NCBI RefSeq assembly: GCF_019059575.1
Contig: NW_024882970.1
Span: forward strand, 1-64,000
Source: Amphibalanus amphitrite
Lineage: Eukaryota > Arthropoda > Thecostraca > Balanomorpha > Balanidae
DNA: 64,000 nt
Direction of reading: 5' to 3'
This document shows, piece by piece, positions 23,299-33,781 of the stretch. The notes beneath the pieces were generated by a model. That model was given only the letters and a program-made list of their open reading frames with translations. It ran no database searches and was not told the origin of the DNA. Each line of letters begins with the position of its first letter. Position 1 is the first letter of the stretch. Position numbers and translations under genes: made by a program.

Positions 23299-24625
23299 GC
23301 GAATCGATGATAATCGCTATGGATAGGTACCTACCTAAAGTTCGTAAATTTCGTAAATTTCGTAAAGCACCTGCCATAGCGAACCAATGGCCTAACTAAA
23401 TCTTCCTCAGCGGTGTGTATAAATCTCAACACTTTGTCACGCACTAAATCTCAGCTTTTCAGCCATTGCCCTGTCCCACCCATGCAATCCCCAGATAAAA
23501 CCTAACGGTTTGCGCTTTTTTCACGCACGTTCTCTGTGTGTCGGGCTTAACGGGTTTGTCCGGGGTCAATCCGCCAGCTTTAATCGGTCATGCCGCCGCG
23601 TTGCAGATTTGCACAATGCGTGCACGCAAGAGTGCGCACGATGCGTGTGTCATGCGTGAGGAAAACGCAGGGCGATGACCCCGGGGAGGGGGGAGGTCGT
23701 TGACCCCCTGGGCACCTGTGAAACGGCTTGTCTCCGTATCATTATGCGGTATAACCCAAGATACCTATAAGAAACAGGTAGGTCGGATGTTTTGAGTAAA
23801 GCCCTGGTGACGTCACTGACATTTCTTATATGGAGAATTTCGCCCATAAGGAAAATATTTTACATACGAAAATTTGTATTTCATTAGGAAAAAATACATT
23901 CTTTCAATTTCATCATGAAACTTATATAATTTAATTAAAAAACTTGAAATCCTTTGAGTGTTTGTCCCAACCCGTGCTATACCTTTGGTCACGTGACTGC
24001 CATGATAAACTTTGCGTTTTGCAATATTATGACTTAAATAGAAGCAATAAATGTTACAAGCGTATTATTTATGATGTTTTTAGGCAGCAATTGTGTAATA
24101 ACATCCTTGAATTATATACATTCTGCTTAAAAGAGGTCACGTGATGTTACCAGACTGTGCTCGGACAGCATCTTCTTGAACTTCGATTTTGAGTACTTTT
24201 TACCTTCATTGAGGCCTAATAACGGACGTTTTTAGTTATAAAATGAAGCAATGAATCTATTGAGGGCAAAATTTAATCATTTTTGCACTTTCAAGCCGGG
24301 CTATCCTGGCATGAACTTCGGCCAGTTTGTGTGTGAAGCCTATGGTGAAGGGAAAACTTCACGCCCGGCTGACGTCACAGACCTCGGCTACCAAATCGTG
24401 TCCGGTGGGGGCCGGTATAACCTATAACAGGAGCAGTATAAAATCGTATTGAGGACACTACGCCTTCATGAGTCGTAAATCTTAAGTTGTTCAATCATTG
24501 CTTTTTTATGTTATTAGGTTGATTTATCTAATTTAACTTGATAAACAATAGGCCCAACAATTAAATTATGAATTGCTTACGATTACGATTTAATAACGCT
24601 TGTGACTGGCATTTTAACTTTTAAA
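23299..24625. other. Non-coding, no gene seen
   Basis: GTAAATTTC is repeated three times near 23343-23362. From about 24293 to 24395 the blocks AGCCGGGCT and GCCCGGCTGACGTCAC face each other. I find no exon, RNA gene or recognisable element. Confidence 0.4.
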
Positions 24626-24629
24626 TTAA

Positions 24630-25125
24630 CACCATGAAAGGAGAGGGGCTCCGTAGGACCACCTGTGTCCTACCGCGCAGCCCCTGATCGAGCCAGAGCT
24701 TCGAGGAAAAACGAAGTATTGCCCGTGACGAAAGGAAGCCGATGATATCCAATTTTGGGATCTTAGGATTGAACTTCAATGGCAGGTCAATGACCCAAAA
24801 GTCGGGGAAATCGGAACTTGCTAAGGCTTCGTAAAGTGGGACTGTTGTTTGTTTCGGGATACTGATACGAATATCTTGTTAGTTTCGGTTAAATATGTAT
24901 TGATGCATTTGGTGTAGGCCAGGTTAGGTTAGGTCAGGTCAACCAGTAGTCGTCTTGCCGTCTATTCATAGTAGGAGTCAAACCACTGACAGCTTCGTCA
25001 CGTATTACATTAGCGCCAAAATTATTTCCAATTTCCTGAATGTATAACCCGGCGGCCGCTGGGCCTCCGCGCCACCCACCAGCCGCCGGGGGGGGGGGGG
25101 CATATAGTTGTCCCCCTTTACTTCT
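24630..25125 (+). mobile_element. GGTCA-rich repeat, family E copy 2
   Basis: Homologous in inverted orientation to 2760-3287, sharing GCCCCTGATCGAGCC, GATCTTAGGATTGAAC, GGTTAGGTCAGGTCAACCAGT and GACAGCTTCGTCACG. It begins with GGGGCTCCGTAGGACC and ends near CAGCCGCCGG and a run of 12 Gs. A weaker third relative (+) lies at about 45070-45260 (AGGTCAGCCAGT, GGAGCTTCGTA, TTGGCACCAAAAC). Confidence 0.55.
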
Positions 25126-25490
25126 GCGACGATATCGTCCAAATGTGAAGAGATAGAGAAACGAAACTTTGCTCACATATTCCTGAATATCTAGCCGAGG
25201 TCGTGTCCACATTTGGTGTCGATCCCATTCGAAATGACGTCACAGGGACGTCAGAAGCCCAATTATAGATTGGCGTCTCTTAGTTTCCTCACGATATATC
25301 CAACATATGATATCAATTTATATGTGGAACCACTGATCACTGGTCAGGATCTAGTTGAAAGTGTACTTAGATGTGTCAGGATGACAGCAGATGCTGTTTA
25401 GTTCATTTGCCGCTGCGTTTGCCGTTTCATGCTCAGTGACATCAGAAACGCTCCATATCGGAAAACATTAAAACTTTATGACGTCACTAT

Positions 25491-25629
25491 CATAGGCCGC
25501 GGGACGGGGAGGGGGCACTGGGTCACCGCGCCCCCTTAGATTTTGGCATTTTGGGTTGCATGGGAAGAATGGGTCCAAAAGGCGGCAGTGCCCCCCCCCC
25601 CCTTAATTGAAGGTGTTCCGCCGCTACTG
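25491..25629. mobile_element. 139-bp hAT-like MITE
   Basis: Left end CATAGGCCGCGGGACGGGG and right end complement of CAGTAGCGGCGGAACACC are imperfect inverted repeats. The flanking octamers GTCACTAT (25483-25490) and GTCACGAT (25630-25637) agree at 7 of 8 positions. Internal G- and C-runs resemble those of 22620-22772. No coding potential. Confidence 0.6.
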
Positions 25630-25667
25630 GTCACGATTATCAAATGTGTTGTGGAAGTCCAGGACGC

Positions 25668-26155
25668 TTTTGTTTTTTTTTTTTTGTTTTGTTTTGTTGG
25701 GTTAGGCCCTTTCGGTCTGACAAGACCATTTCAGAGCCGGGAGGATGATAGGATATAGGGGGAGACATTGGTCTGGGCAGGCACCCTAGTGAGTCTCCGG
25801 GGCTGAGCCCGTCCGAAGACAGGCCACCCAGCCCCAAGGCACTCACTGCACCCGGCTACGGGGTGCGCTCCCTCGGGAGCAGCGGTGCCGCTCCAAGGGA
25901 GCAGCCCGCATGAGATAAAGTTGCCTGTCCAGCCCGGAGGGGGGTTGCGGCGTGGAGGAGAAGGATTTCAGTATCCTGAGGATAGAAGCACGGAACGGTG
26001 TCCAGGACGCGTGGTATGGGCGGAGTTCTATAGCCTTGGTATGGGCTTTCGCTCGCGTTCCCGAGCAGCCGCTCCTGCCATCTGGCGGATGACTATCCTG
26101 CCACCTAACGGCAAGAGTTTAAAGCTTGCTCATGTTACCACCGTGGTGCTCTGAT
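25668..26155 (-). mobile_element. Retroposon-like repeat with A-rich tail
   Basis: On the minus strand a GC-rich body ends in AACAAAACAAAACAAAAA, the tail of a retroposed element (a SINE, or the 3' part of a LINE). The body contains paired segments (GCTCCCTTGGAGC, GCTCCCGAGGGAGC) that can fold. No A/B-box promoter or reverse transcriptase is identifiable, and the 5' boundary near 26155 is a guess. Confidence 0.5.
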
Positions 26156-26509
26156 GCGTTTTTTTGTTTTTAAATATGAAGAAGTATTCGTGATTATTTT
26201 GCATCGGTTACTGGCTGTTCTGATTAACAGAGATTAGTTTAATGTGAACACTCATACAACGATCATGGAGGGTGAATAGCTGAACAGGTGAACTGGAACG
26301 TCTTTGCTGAATTGGGTGGGACTAATACACTCAAATTTATTTATTTTTCCCAATTTGATGTCGTACTTAGGTCCTGTGAAGTCTGGAATAAATGTCAATA
26401 AGAGGATAGTAACAAATTAATGATAAGAATTTCAAAATAATGCCTTAAGAGTTAAGACAATAGGCATTCACATAAAAGACACACAACGCCGAACATCCAC
26501 ACAAAACCA

Positions 26510-26582
26510 CGCCCGGACAGGGACTCGAACCCTGGACCGTTAGGTTAAAAGCCTAACGCTCTACCAACTGAGCTACCCGGGC
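26510..26582 (-). tRNA. tRNA-Lys (UUU)
   Basis: A 73-nt cloverleaf on the minus strand. The acceptor 5' strand GCCCGGG pairs with TCCGGGC (one G-U), discriminator G. The D arm contains TAGCTCAGTTGGTAGAGC. The anticodon arm is GTTAG-GCTTTTAACC-TAAC with anticodon TTT. The T arm is CCAGG-GTTCGAGT-CCCTG. Both internal polymerase III boxes (TAGCTCAGTTGG and GGTTCGAGTCC) are intact and a TTTT terminator follows a few bases downstream. All arms pair, so it looks functional. Confidence 0.95.
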
Positions 26583-26599
26583 GCCTGGCAATGGGACGG

Positions 26600-27640
26600 C
26601 TAGATGTTAAATTGACTCTTGATGACTTATTATTGTTCTTGTATATTGTACGACTAAAAAATATTATGTAACTTGGTTTGTAATCATTTCAGTATTATTC
26701 CGTGTACGCTCCCTTTTCAACATAGGTTATAATTTCATACATTCATTTATTTGATCAAAAAGATCGTGAACCGGCAGGCCAAAGTAATCCAGTAGGCATC
26801 GCCCACTGACAGGCGAGGTCTAATTTCAGACCAAATTTTCATAGGTCATATATACCTATATATAGACACACCCTTAAACATTATTACACACTCACTCACT
26901 TTAACAGTTCCATAAAAAGTTAAACATAAGGGTAACAAATACCTACATAAACACGGAAAAAGGTTTAAAAGCATTGAAATCTCTGAATGCGAGGAGCATA
27001 ATACCTGTGAATCTTGCACCTCTTGTTTCGTCCCTGCACTGTGAGATTGTTCTGGAAGTGTCTGGAAGTGCATGCAGTTTGTTGGTCAGTGGCGGAGCGT
27101 CAGTCCGAGTCGGCCTTGGTCATTGTGGGTAGTTCAACGTCAACCGATAGGAGGACGTGTGTGTGTTGTGTAGAAACACCTGAGAATCGCACACCTCAAA
27201 CGAATAGTGGTGACAACTGGAGCTGAGGCCTGAGGACATGAAATTGTGGTGAAAATTGCAAATGGAGGTGGAGCTTGCAGCTGAGGACAACGCCCAGTGG
27301 TGAAAGTAGCGGCTGAGGACGAAAACAGTGATCATATCCAACGTCGTGGTTCGTGAATGATAGTGAGGAGTGCCTCCTACAATACAAAGTGGCAAAAATT
27401 ATCGCACAGAACGTCGAACGATTGAAAGTGATGTAAATTAGAGTCACAGACAGCTATTAGTGATGCAAATCAGCCTCGGTGGACACCAAATCAGGTATCA
27501 GTCAGCCTTCTTGACCCGTGAGCGTTCCATCGGTGGAGTAGATCGGACTGAAATCTCCACCTTCAGCGGTCACATTTCGGTGACGTAAGCCGTGACCGAG
27601 CTGCCCTACCTCCACCGCCTGCGGGTGTGACCTGACCGCG
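26600..27640. other. Intergenic/5' region of the second Mab-21 gene
   Basis: Mostly AT-rich up to 27000, then a G-rich stretch with GCTGAGGAC and GTGGTGA motifs repeated at about 27218-27330. This may be the 5' UTR or promoter of the gene starting at 27654. No exon can be assigned. The preceding 26160-26500 also shows nothing. Confidence 0.3.
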
Positions 27641-27653
27641 ACGGAGCACAGCG

Positions 27654-29108
27654 ATGGCTGACCCAGGGAGGACGGCCAGTGGTGGCAGCGGTGAGGGGAC
27701 GGCTACACCGCAGCACTCAGACGGAGCTCGGCTGATGGCAGCCTGCGGCGAGCACATCGATCTGATGGTGGACGCGTGGTTTGATGCCAATGACATTGGA
27801 AACAACTACAATTTAATTAACAACATGATGACTGAGAGGAGGACCAATGTTGATACCCTGATGTCCCGTGCTAGCTTTTGTACATTACGATCCCGTTACG
27901 TCAACTGTCGCCAATGTTCACCGTTTAACTCCATTACGGTGAGGAACCAAGTGGTTTCCGGAAGCATGGCAGAGGGGATAGCTACCCCACAACGACCACC
28001 AACATTTCAAGGTGGCTCGGACATGGACGTCATGATTGAGCTGGGTCCGGTTGACTGGGTGTTTCCCGTTACTGCGAACGGCAGTTCAGCGGAGGGTACC
28101 ACTACAGGGGCGGCACCAACTGCCGATCTCGGGGGTACGGACAGCTACCCGCCTCCTCGCCTGGTGGTCACCGAGACGGAGAACCCCGGCTTCGTGCTGC
28201 TTCTGCAGGAGCGCAGAGACGACTGTCCTCGCCAGGAGAGGCTCGTCTTCAAAGCTGAGGACGTGACACAACTTTTTAAAGAATATCGACACCTGATACT
28301 GGATCCACATAGGACAGCAAAAGGTGTCATCGGGCCCGCCATATCCCACTCTGCTGATTTACCGTACAAGTTTCTGATCACCGACTATGACAATGTTCCC
28401 TGTCTGCATGTCCCAGTATGGTTCATCTCTGGCGAGTTTTTCACTCGTCACCGCCAGCACAACTGGCCACCAGAAGCTGTCAGGGACAACATCAGACAGT
28501 TCGGTCTACACCTGGTGCCGGTGGGTGCCAAAGGGAGCAGCACTGAAGGGCTTGAGTTCAGGATCTCCTTCTCAAGAGCGGAGATATTACTCAGCTCCTT
28601 ATTAACTGATCGACAACGACATGCTGTCATTGCTTTCAAGTTGTGCAGAGCTCTTGTGCCAAACGGCAAGATGGTGAAGTCTTACTACGCAAAGACGGCG
28701 CTCCTGTGGCTGTGCGAGCAAACACCAAATGATGACTGGACGACCGTCTCTCAGGGTGTCATCAAATTGCTGGACTTTCTGGAACAAGCTGTGGACACAG
28801 GAAACCTTCCGTGCTACTTCTGGAGTGAGGTGAACCTACTCCGGCTTACCAGTCGGGGAGATCGGGAGGTCATGAAGAAGGCTCAGCACGACATCAGGCA
28901 AAATCTGAACACTCTTCTGGCACGTGAGTTACGTGTGCCTGACATAATGAAGATGCTGACACAAAGGACTACGCAACTGACGGAGCGCCAGGTGCGTGTC
29001 TGTCTGGCTCGATGGCACATCCTAGCTGGTGTAATAAAAGGCCTGTATGGCTATCATCTGGCGATGGACACATTACCTGCTGTGAGAAGCTTCCTGTCCC
29101 TAATATTA
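27654..29108 (+). CDS. Mab-21/cGAS-like protein, 5' part of a split gene (485 codons)
   Basis: ATG at 27654. Gly103-Ser104 (SGSMAEG) opens the nucleotidyltransferase signature. Asp123-Met-Asp125 in GGSDMDVMIELGPVDW supplies the paired metal ligands, and Asp246 in DYDNVPCL the third acidic residue. A Mab-21 C-lobe follows (KSYYAKTALLWLCEQ, then LPCYFWSEVNLL). All catalytic positions are retained, so this is a candidate cGAS-like receptor, but activity and ligand are unknown. The frame runs into a mariner at 29109 and stops after a few element-derived codons (29127-29129). The remainder continues at 30062. It is a diverged paralogue of 16772-20167, about 7.5 kb away and in the same orientation. 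Confidence 0.85.
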
Positions 29109-30059
29109 CGAGGGGGTACCCAAAAGTAACGGGAATCGTTCTCTGTAGGCCAAGCCAGTTGTAGCTCGGCATTGCCCTGCTAGGGGCAAACCAGTCTGGC
29201 CCCTGGGACTTAGTCTGCACCGTGAGGTGACGAAATAAAGAGGCGCGGCCGCGTGGCGCACGTATTTATTGAAGCACTCCCGCCCGATCCGTCGTTTTTT
29301 TATGCATAGCGGAACTGAGCAACAACGCGCATCTGTGAAATTTTGTTTCCTGCTGGGGAAGTCCGCGACTGAAACGGTTCCAATGCTTCAAGTAGCATAC
29401 AAATATGCTGCCGTGAGCAAGACGCGGGTTTATGAATGATTTTCGCACTTCAAAAGTGGTCAAATGTTATCCCAAAAGCGCCCCAAAAAAGCTTGCCAAG
29501 TGAAGTCAAATGTCAAGACAATGCTGATTTGTTTTTTTCGATGCAATGGGAAGTGTGCAAAAGGAAATTGTTCCTCACTGGTCAAACTGCCAATAAGACG
29601 TTTTACTTGGACGTTTTGCGGCGTGTGTGAAACACGGTGAGACGAAAACTCCCCGACAGGTGGCGAAGCGGGGAGTGGTGATTTCATCGCGACAGTGTGC
29701 CAGCGCACACCGCCTTGAGTGTCGGACAATTTTGGACAAAAAATGCATGAACCCACGGATCCACCCTCCCTATTCACCGGATTTGGCACCCTGTGACCTT
29801 TTCCTGGTCCCCAGAATGAAAAAGACCTCAAGGGAAACCATTTCGACGACTTTGATAAGGTAAAAGCAAAAACGACGATGGCTCTGCAAGGCATCACCTT
29901 GCAAGAGTTCCAGAGCTGCTTTGAGAGCTGGAAAACGCGTCTGCATAGGTGCATTGTCTCGCAGGGAGAGTACTTTAAGAATGACATGAGTGACGATGTG
30001 TAGGGATCAGTGAATGAACAGATATGAAACAATTCCCGTTTCTTTTGGGTACCCCCTCG
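29109..30059 (+). mobile_element. Mariner element, internally deleted, inside the Mab-21 gene
   Basis: Inverted termini CGAGGGGGTACCCAAAAG at each end, continuing with AACGGGAAT, flanked by TA at 29107-29108 and 30060-30061. The + strand encodes decayed mariner transposase. The N-terminal helix-turn-helix segment around 29317-29460 (VKFCFLLGKSATET, then an in-frame stop just before FSHFKSGQ) is followed by a catalytic-core fragment with PPYSPDLAPCD (about 29761-29795). The 951-bp length is well below the usual 1.3 kb, and the middle of the transposase is missing. Stops and frameshifts make it non-autonomous. Confidence 0.92.
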
Positions 30060-30061
30060 TA

Positions 30062-30787
30062 CACTCACAGCAGTTTACTCCATCAACTCTAGCCATACTG
30101 CTGAGACCATTCAGTCACATGTGCATCTTGCGGACTGGTCTGTACAAGGCGCTGACCGTGGCACCAGCGGACGTGACCTTGCAGACCCACCCCACCTCCA
30201 TGGGTCCTGGCTTTGTCTGGGACGCGGCTCCTCTGTTGGATCTCGTCACTGAAGAGGACCTGCGGTACCTTCTTGGGGATCCTGACGCGGTGCGAGCCTG
30301 GCTGTGGCGTCAGCACCAGCTGCCGAAAGCAGAGCGGCCGGCTGGTCTGCCCGCTGACCTGAGGTCACCGCGTGACCTCTGTGACCTGCTGCTCAACATC
30401 CCACTGCTGAGCCGGGCTCTCAGGGAGAGTGTACCAGACATATTGTGGCAAAGGTACCACATGGACATTAAGGATGAGCATAGAGGGCTCACAAACATTC
30501 TCGTGAAGACGTTTGAATCTGAGAAGCGGGAATTGGAGTTTCCTGCATCAAAATTGGAAATCCTGGTCTATATCTTTTGCACAAAGCTCAACATGGACCC
30601 CCTGACAGCGCTGAGTACAGCCTGCCGTTACAGTGTGGAGCTGCGGCGGCTCTTGGACGACCCGGAGACGGCTAGGGAGTTCGAGAGACGCAAACGCCGT
30701 GTTCCGGACCCATGGGGCGTGCTGCCCTTCCTGCTTCGTAGGCCACTCAGAGGTGTGGACGGTAGAGGTGGTGTTATGTCACTATGA
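30062..30787 (+). CDS. Mab-21/cGAS-like protein, 3' part of a split gene (241 codons)
   Basis: Immediately after the right TA of the mariner the frame continues from the upstream half: HSQQFTPSTLAILLRPFSHM leads into RTGLYKALTVAP. Phase is preserved across the element plus one TA. The segment is rich in Leu/Arg helices (LRYLLGDPDAVRAWLWRQ, DLCDLLLNIPLLSRALRESV) and I do not recognise a named domain. A free start inside it is unlikely, because the first codons belong to the C-lobe of the upstream part. The stop (30785-30787) falls in the first unit of a 36-bp minisatellite, so the final residues may be repeat-derived. The combined protein would be 726 residues. Confidence 0.75.
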   Translation, partial: HSQQFTPSTLAILLRPFSHMCILRTGLYKALTVAPADVTLQTHPTSMGPGFVWDAAPLLDLVTEEDLRYLLGDPDAVRAWLWRQHQLPKAERPAGLPADLRSPRDLCDLLLNIPLLSRALRESVPDILWQRYHMDIKDEHRGLTNILVKTFESEKRELEFPASKLEILVYIFCTKLNMDPLTALSTACRYSVELRRLLDDPETAREFERRKRRVPDPWGVLPFLLRRPLRGVDGRGGVMSL

Positions 30788-30925
30788 GGTGTGGACGGGA
30801 GAGGTGGTGTTATGTCACTCTGAGGTGTGGAAGGGGGAGGTGGTGTTATGTCACTCTGTGGTGTGGACAGGAGAGGTGGTGTTATGTCACTCTGAGGTGT
30901 GGACGGGAGAGGTGGTGTTATGTTG
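30751..30925. repeat. 36-bp minisatellite at the gene's 3' end
   Basis: Nearly five copies of a 36-bp unit, AGGTGTGGACGGGAGAGGTG followed by GTGTTATGTCACTCTG, with a few substitutions. The first unit supplies the stop codon of the Mab-21-like frame. Confidence 0.9.
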
Positions 30926-31670
30926 TATGCAAGATGACATACATACATGCAAGATGACAAACTTGATTTAAAGTAGTTTCAGACGCGAGTGGTTTTGGGA
31001 CCGACAGTACCGCTGATCGTCGGCTTCGTTTGATTATTGACATCTTGTTTAATACACATGCGAAGAATATTGTATGTGCCTATTCCTCTATTAAAAAGAT
31101 GTGCTGGAAAGTCGTGCCTGTAGGAGGTGGCCTACTTTTGACATTTAGGCATTGCTTTTAGAGATGCTAGGTAGATTAAATTATAGGACGGTAAGATTAA
31201 ATGCGGCACGTGACATATGGTTTCTTCATCGTACGTCAGTGGCGGCGGAAGCGGGGGGGGGGGGGGCAGCGGGGGCACGGCGCTCCCCCATTTTCCAGGG
31301 GGGCAAACATCTTTTTGCCCGCGCAAAATTGTTATCGATGAAATACTAGGTACAATACTTCCATGCTACGTCATGAACCTATGCCAGTTTGGCTGAATAC
31401 CTTTTTATAAAGTTAATAGAGCGAGTAATTTGGATTGATATTCTTGGCAATGTCGTACATATTTTGATCACTTATTGGTTAGCATTTTGCAGTGCGAACT
31501 GCGAGGTTGACCAACCAAAAAGGTTTGCAATAATTGGCTAACTTTAATGACGTCATTGGTTCAAAGGAAACAAGTTGTTCTGCCTTCGAATGTGGATGCG
31601 GCAATCGTGGCAAATGGCAATCGAAAAGGCGCGGGAATGGCACCCCGCAATGTATGTATATGCCAACACA
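30926..31670. other. Non-coding; one isolated CAGTGGCGG end
   Basis: At 31237 CAGTGGCGGCGGAAG followed by a G-run looks like one terminus of a hAT-type element, but I found no matching right end or octamer duplication. Otherwise AT-rich with no gene. Confidence 0.35.
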
Positions 31671-32601
31671 TAGGGGAAAGTGGGGTGGGCACCCCTTCTG
31701 CAGACCAAACCAATAGCGCTACGAACGAAAAAATAGGACCAGAATTGCCTTCCCCACTACACACCACCATTGAAGTCTGGTGAATTTGTGTCCAGTCAAT
31801 AATCTTTTATTTTGATTTCTTTAAAACACTCATTTAATTGAAAACATCAAAAATATAGTGTGCAAGCTTTTGTGTGCAGCACTGTAGAGTTAAAAACTCC
31901 TAATCACTTGTGGTACACTCATATGCCACCAGTGTTCATTTACCGCGGATTTGCTTTGCCTGCATCAAATTGTCCACACACAAAAATCGTGCTGAACTTC
32001 TGACATTGAGTTTGGGGTAAGACGGGCAACTATGAATCCAATGGGTCTGTAATGGTGAAAATATTTTTGTTGCTGTAGAAAAAAAGAAGCATTTCTTATA
32101 AGAATATTCGATTCCGATGCTCACAGACATGTTAGCAATATTCCTTCGCCCTTCGGCACAGTTTATTCTCGAATAATGAATGTGAAAAACGGTTCTACAT
32201 GGCTTCTGAACTAGGGCCTGTATACGAGCATACGCGTTCTGCACGAATCTCGTATACTGCCGTTTCCGAAGCACTTGAGACCAACGAGCGACTGTATCAA
32301 TGTGGCTAATCTCGGGCATTTGTTGCAAGCTGTGCTGGTCGTTGAAATAAGATGGCCGTCTTGCCCTATCCATGTGACCGTCTTACCCCATGGGGTGGGG
32401 TAAGACGGGTTTTTGCAAGGTTTAGCAAAAATAGCTGCAGTTTATTTGTTGAATCAGGTCTAAGTCTCATCTTCTGGCAAATGGAAGTAAAATGTCTAGC
32501 AAAAATGTTCACTCAGTTTCCCGTTTCTATGCTGTTTCTAACCGGCCGAAAAAATGGCTCCAAAGTTTACCCCAAAGCCCGTCTTACCCCACTTTCCCCT
32601 A
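31671..32601. mobile_element. TAGGGGAAAGTGGGGT-terminated element
   Basis: Left end TAGGGGAAAGTGGGGTGGG (31671) and right end complement of TAGGGGAAAGTGGGGTAAG (32601) are inverted repeats. The internal motif GGGGTAAGACGGG occurs at about 32013 and 32397. About 930 bp with no transposase. The superfamily is not clear to me and no target duplication is obvious. Its termini resemble those of 35558-37817. Confidence 0.65.
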
Positions 32602-32609
32602 TTTGAACT

Positions 32610-33780
32610 GGACTGGGAGGCACTGTGCCCCCCCCCCCCATATCAAATTACCTTCCGCCTTCTCTGTGACTTGCGTACCTACGTAAAAGGTTGAGGATAC
32701 GCAGTTATTCTGAACATGATTATTGTTGATTTCTGTTAATTTCACTTCATATAAATAGAAATGCCAGAACATTATGTGTTCTTATTTAACGATTGTAAAT
32801 GCTTGCTGGAGAAGACAGCCAGTGACGTACGTCATATAATACCCAGTGACGTCACTTTGTTCACCAATGACGTCACCATCAGCGGCACGACCGCAGCATA
32901 TCGACGGACCAGTGAACGGTGACATGTCACGGATCCTGCGCGTGCGTCACGCGTCACGTTTGAGCTTCCTGATCACGAACTGCGTGAGAGATCACGAATC
33001 ACGAATCGCGGCGAGAGACTGGGCATGATGTGACAACAGTGGCCGAAGGGATAGTCAGCTTTTCGCGACAGGTATGCTCCGTTACGAAATTCTTTGTGAT
33101 ATCAGTTGTAAGGAGGCCATATATTTTTGTAATACCACGTAATACCATGTGCTAGGATAGGATCGCCTTGTGATAGAAATGCAACTTTCAGAAACATACA
33201 TATATACGTTGTTATGAATCGTCCTTGCACTTCTAATGACTTGTGAAATTCTCCCGTCGTAGAAATGTCTTATGACGGAAATAGCATGTGGCATTTTTTC
33301 AACAGAATTCCTTTGTGACCTGCATATACCTACCGTAGTAGAATGTTTCGTAAAATGCGGCTACGAATGCTTTCCTAGGTTACATAAATACAAAAGGACA
33401 GTAATGCCTCGATAAAGAAATGCTTGAAAGAAATACCTCGCAAGTCGCAACTGAAATGAATCGTCATAAAAATGTATCGGGATAGAAATAGCTCGTGATG
33501 AGAACAATTCCTGACAGCAATATCTCATCACAAAAGTTCCTCATAACAGAATGGTAGGTTTCTAGACAACATGAGTACTTTATGCTGAAAACATTCATGA
33601 TATTATGACAGAGATAATCTTCTCTCGGGCAAAATTTGTATTTACAAACACCCCATTCCGGAAATACAAATGTGTGTGTGTTTTTTCCATCATCGGCCAA
33701 TCCATATTGGGAATCATCGCTGGTGGCACGCAAAATTCAGTTGCGATAATGTTTTGCGTCAAAATAACAAGATAGTGTCG
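32610..33780. other. Non-coding; cluster of CRE-like sites
   Basis: Around 32823-32875 there are three closely spaced TGACGT motifs, two of them full TGACGTCA palindromes (about 32849 and 32868). No gene start is recognisable next to them. The rest is AT-rich and featureless. Confidence 0.4.
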
Positions 33781-33781
33781 T

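Noticed and set aside
29460..30068. A 202-codon minus-strand frame across the mariner
   Set aside because: Antisense of the degraded transposase; the + strand has the recognisable mariner motifs.
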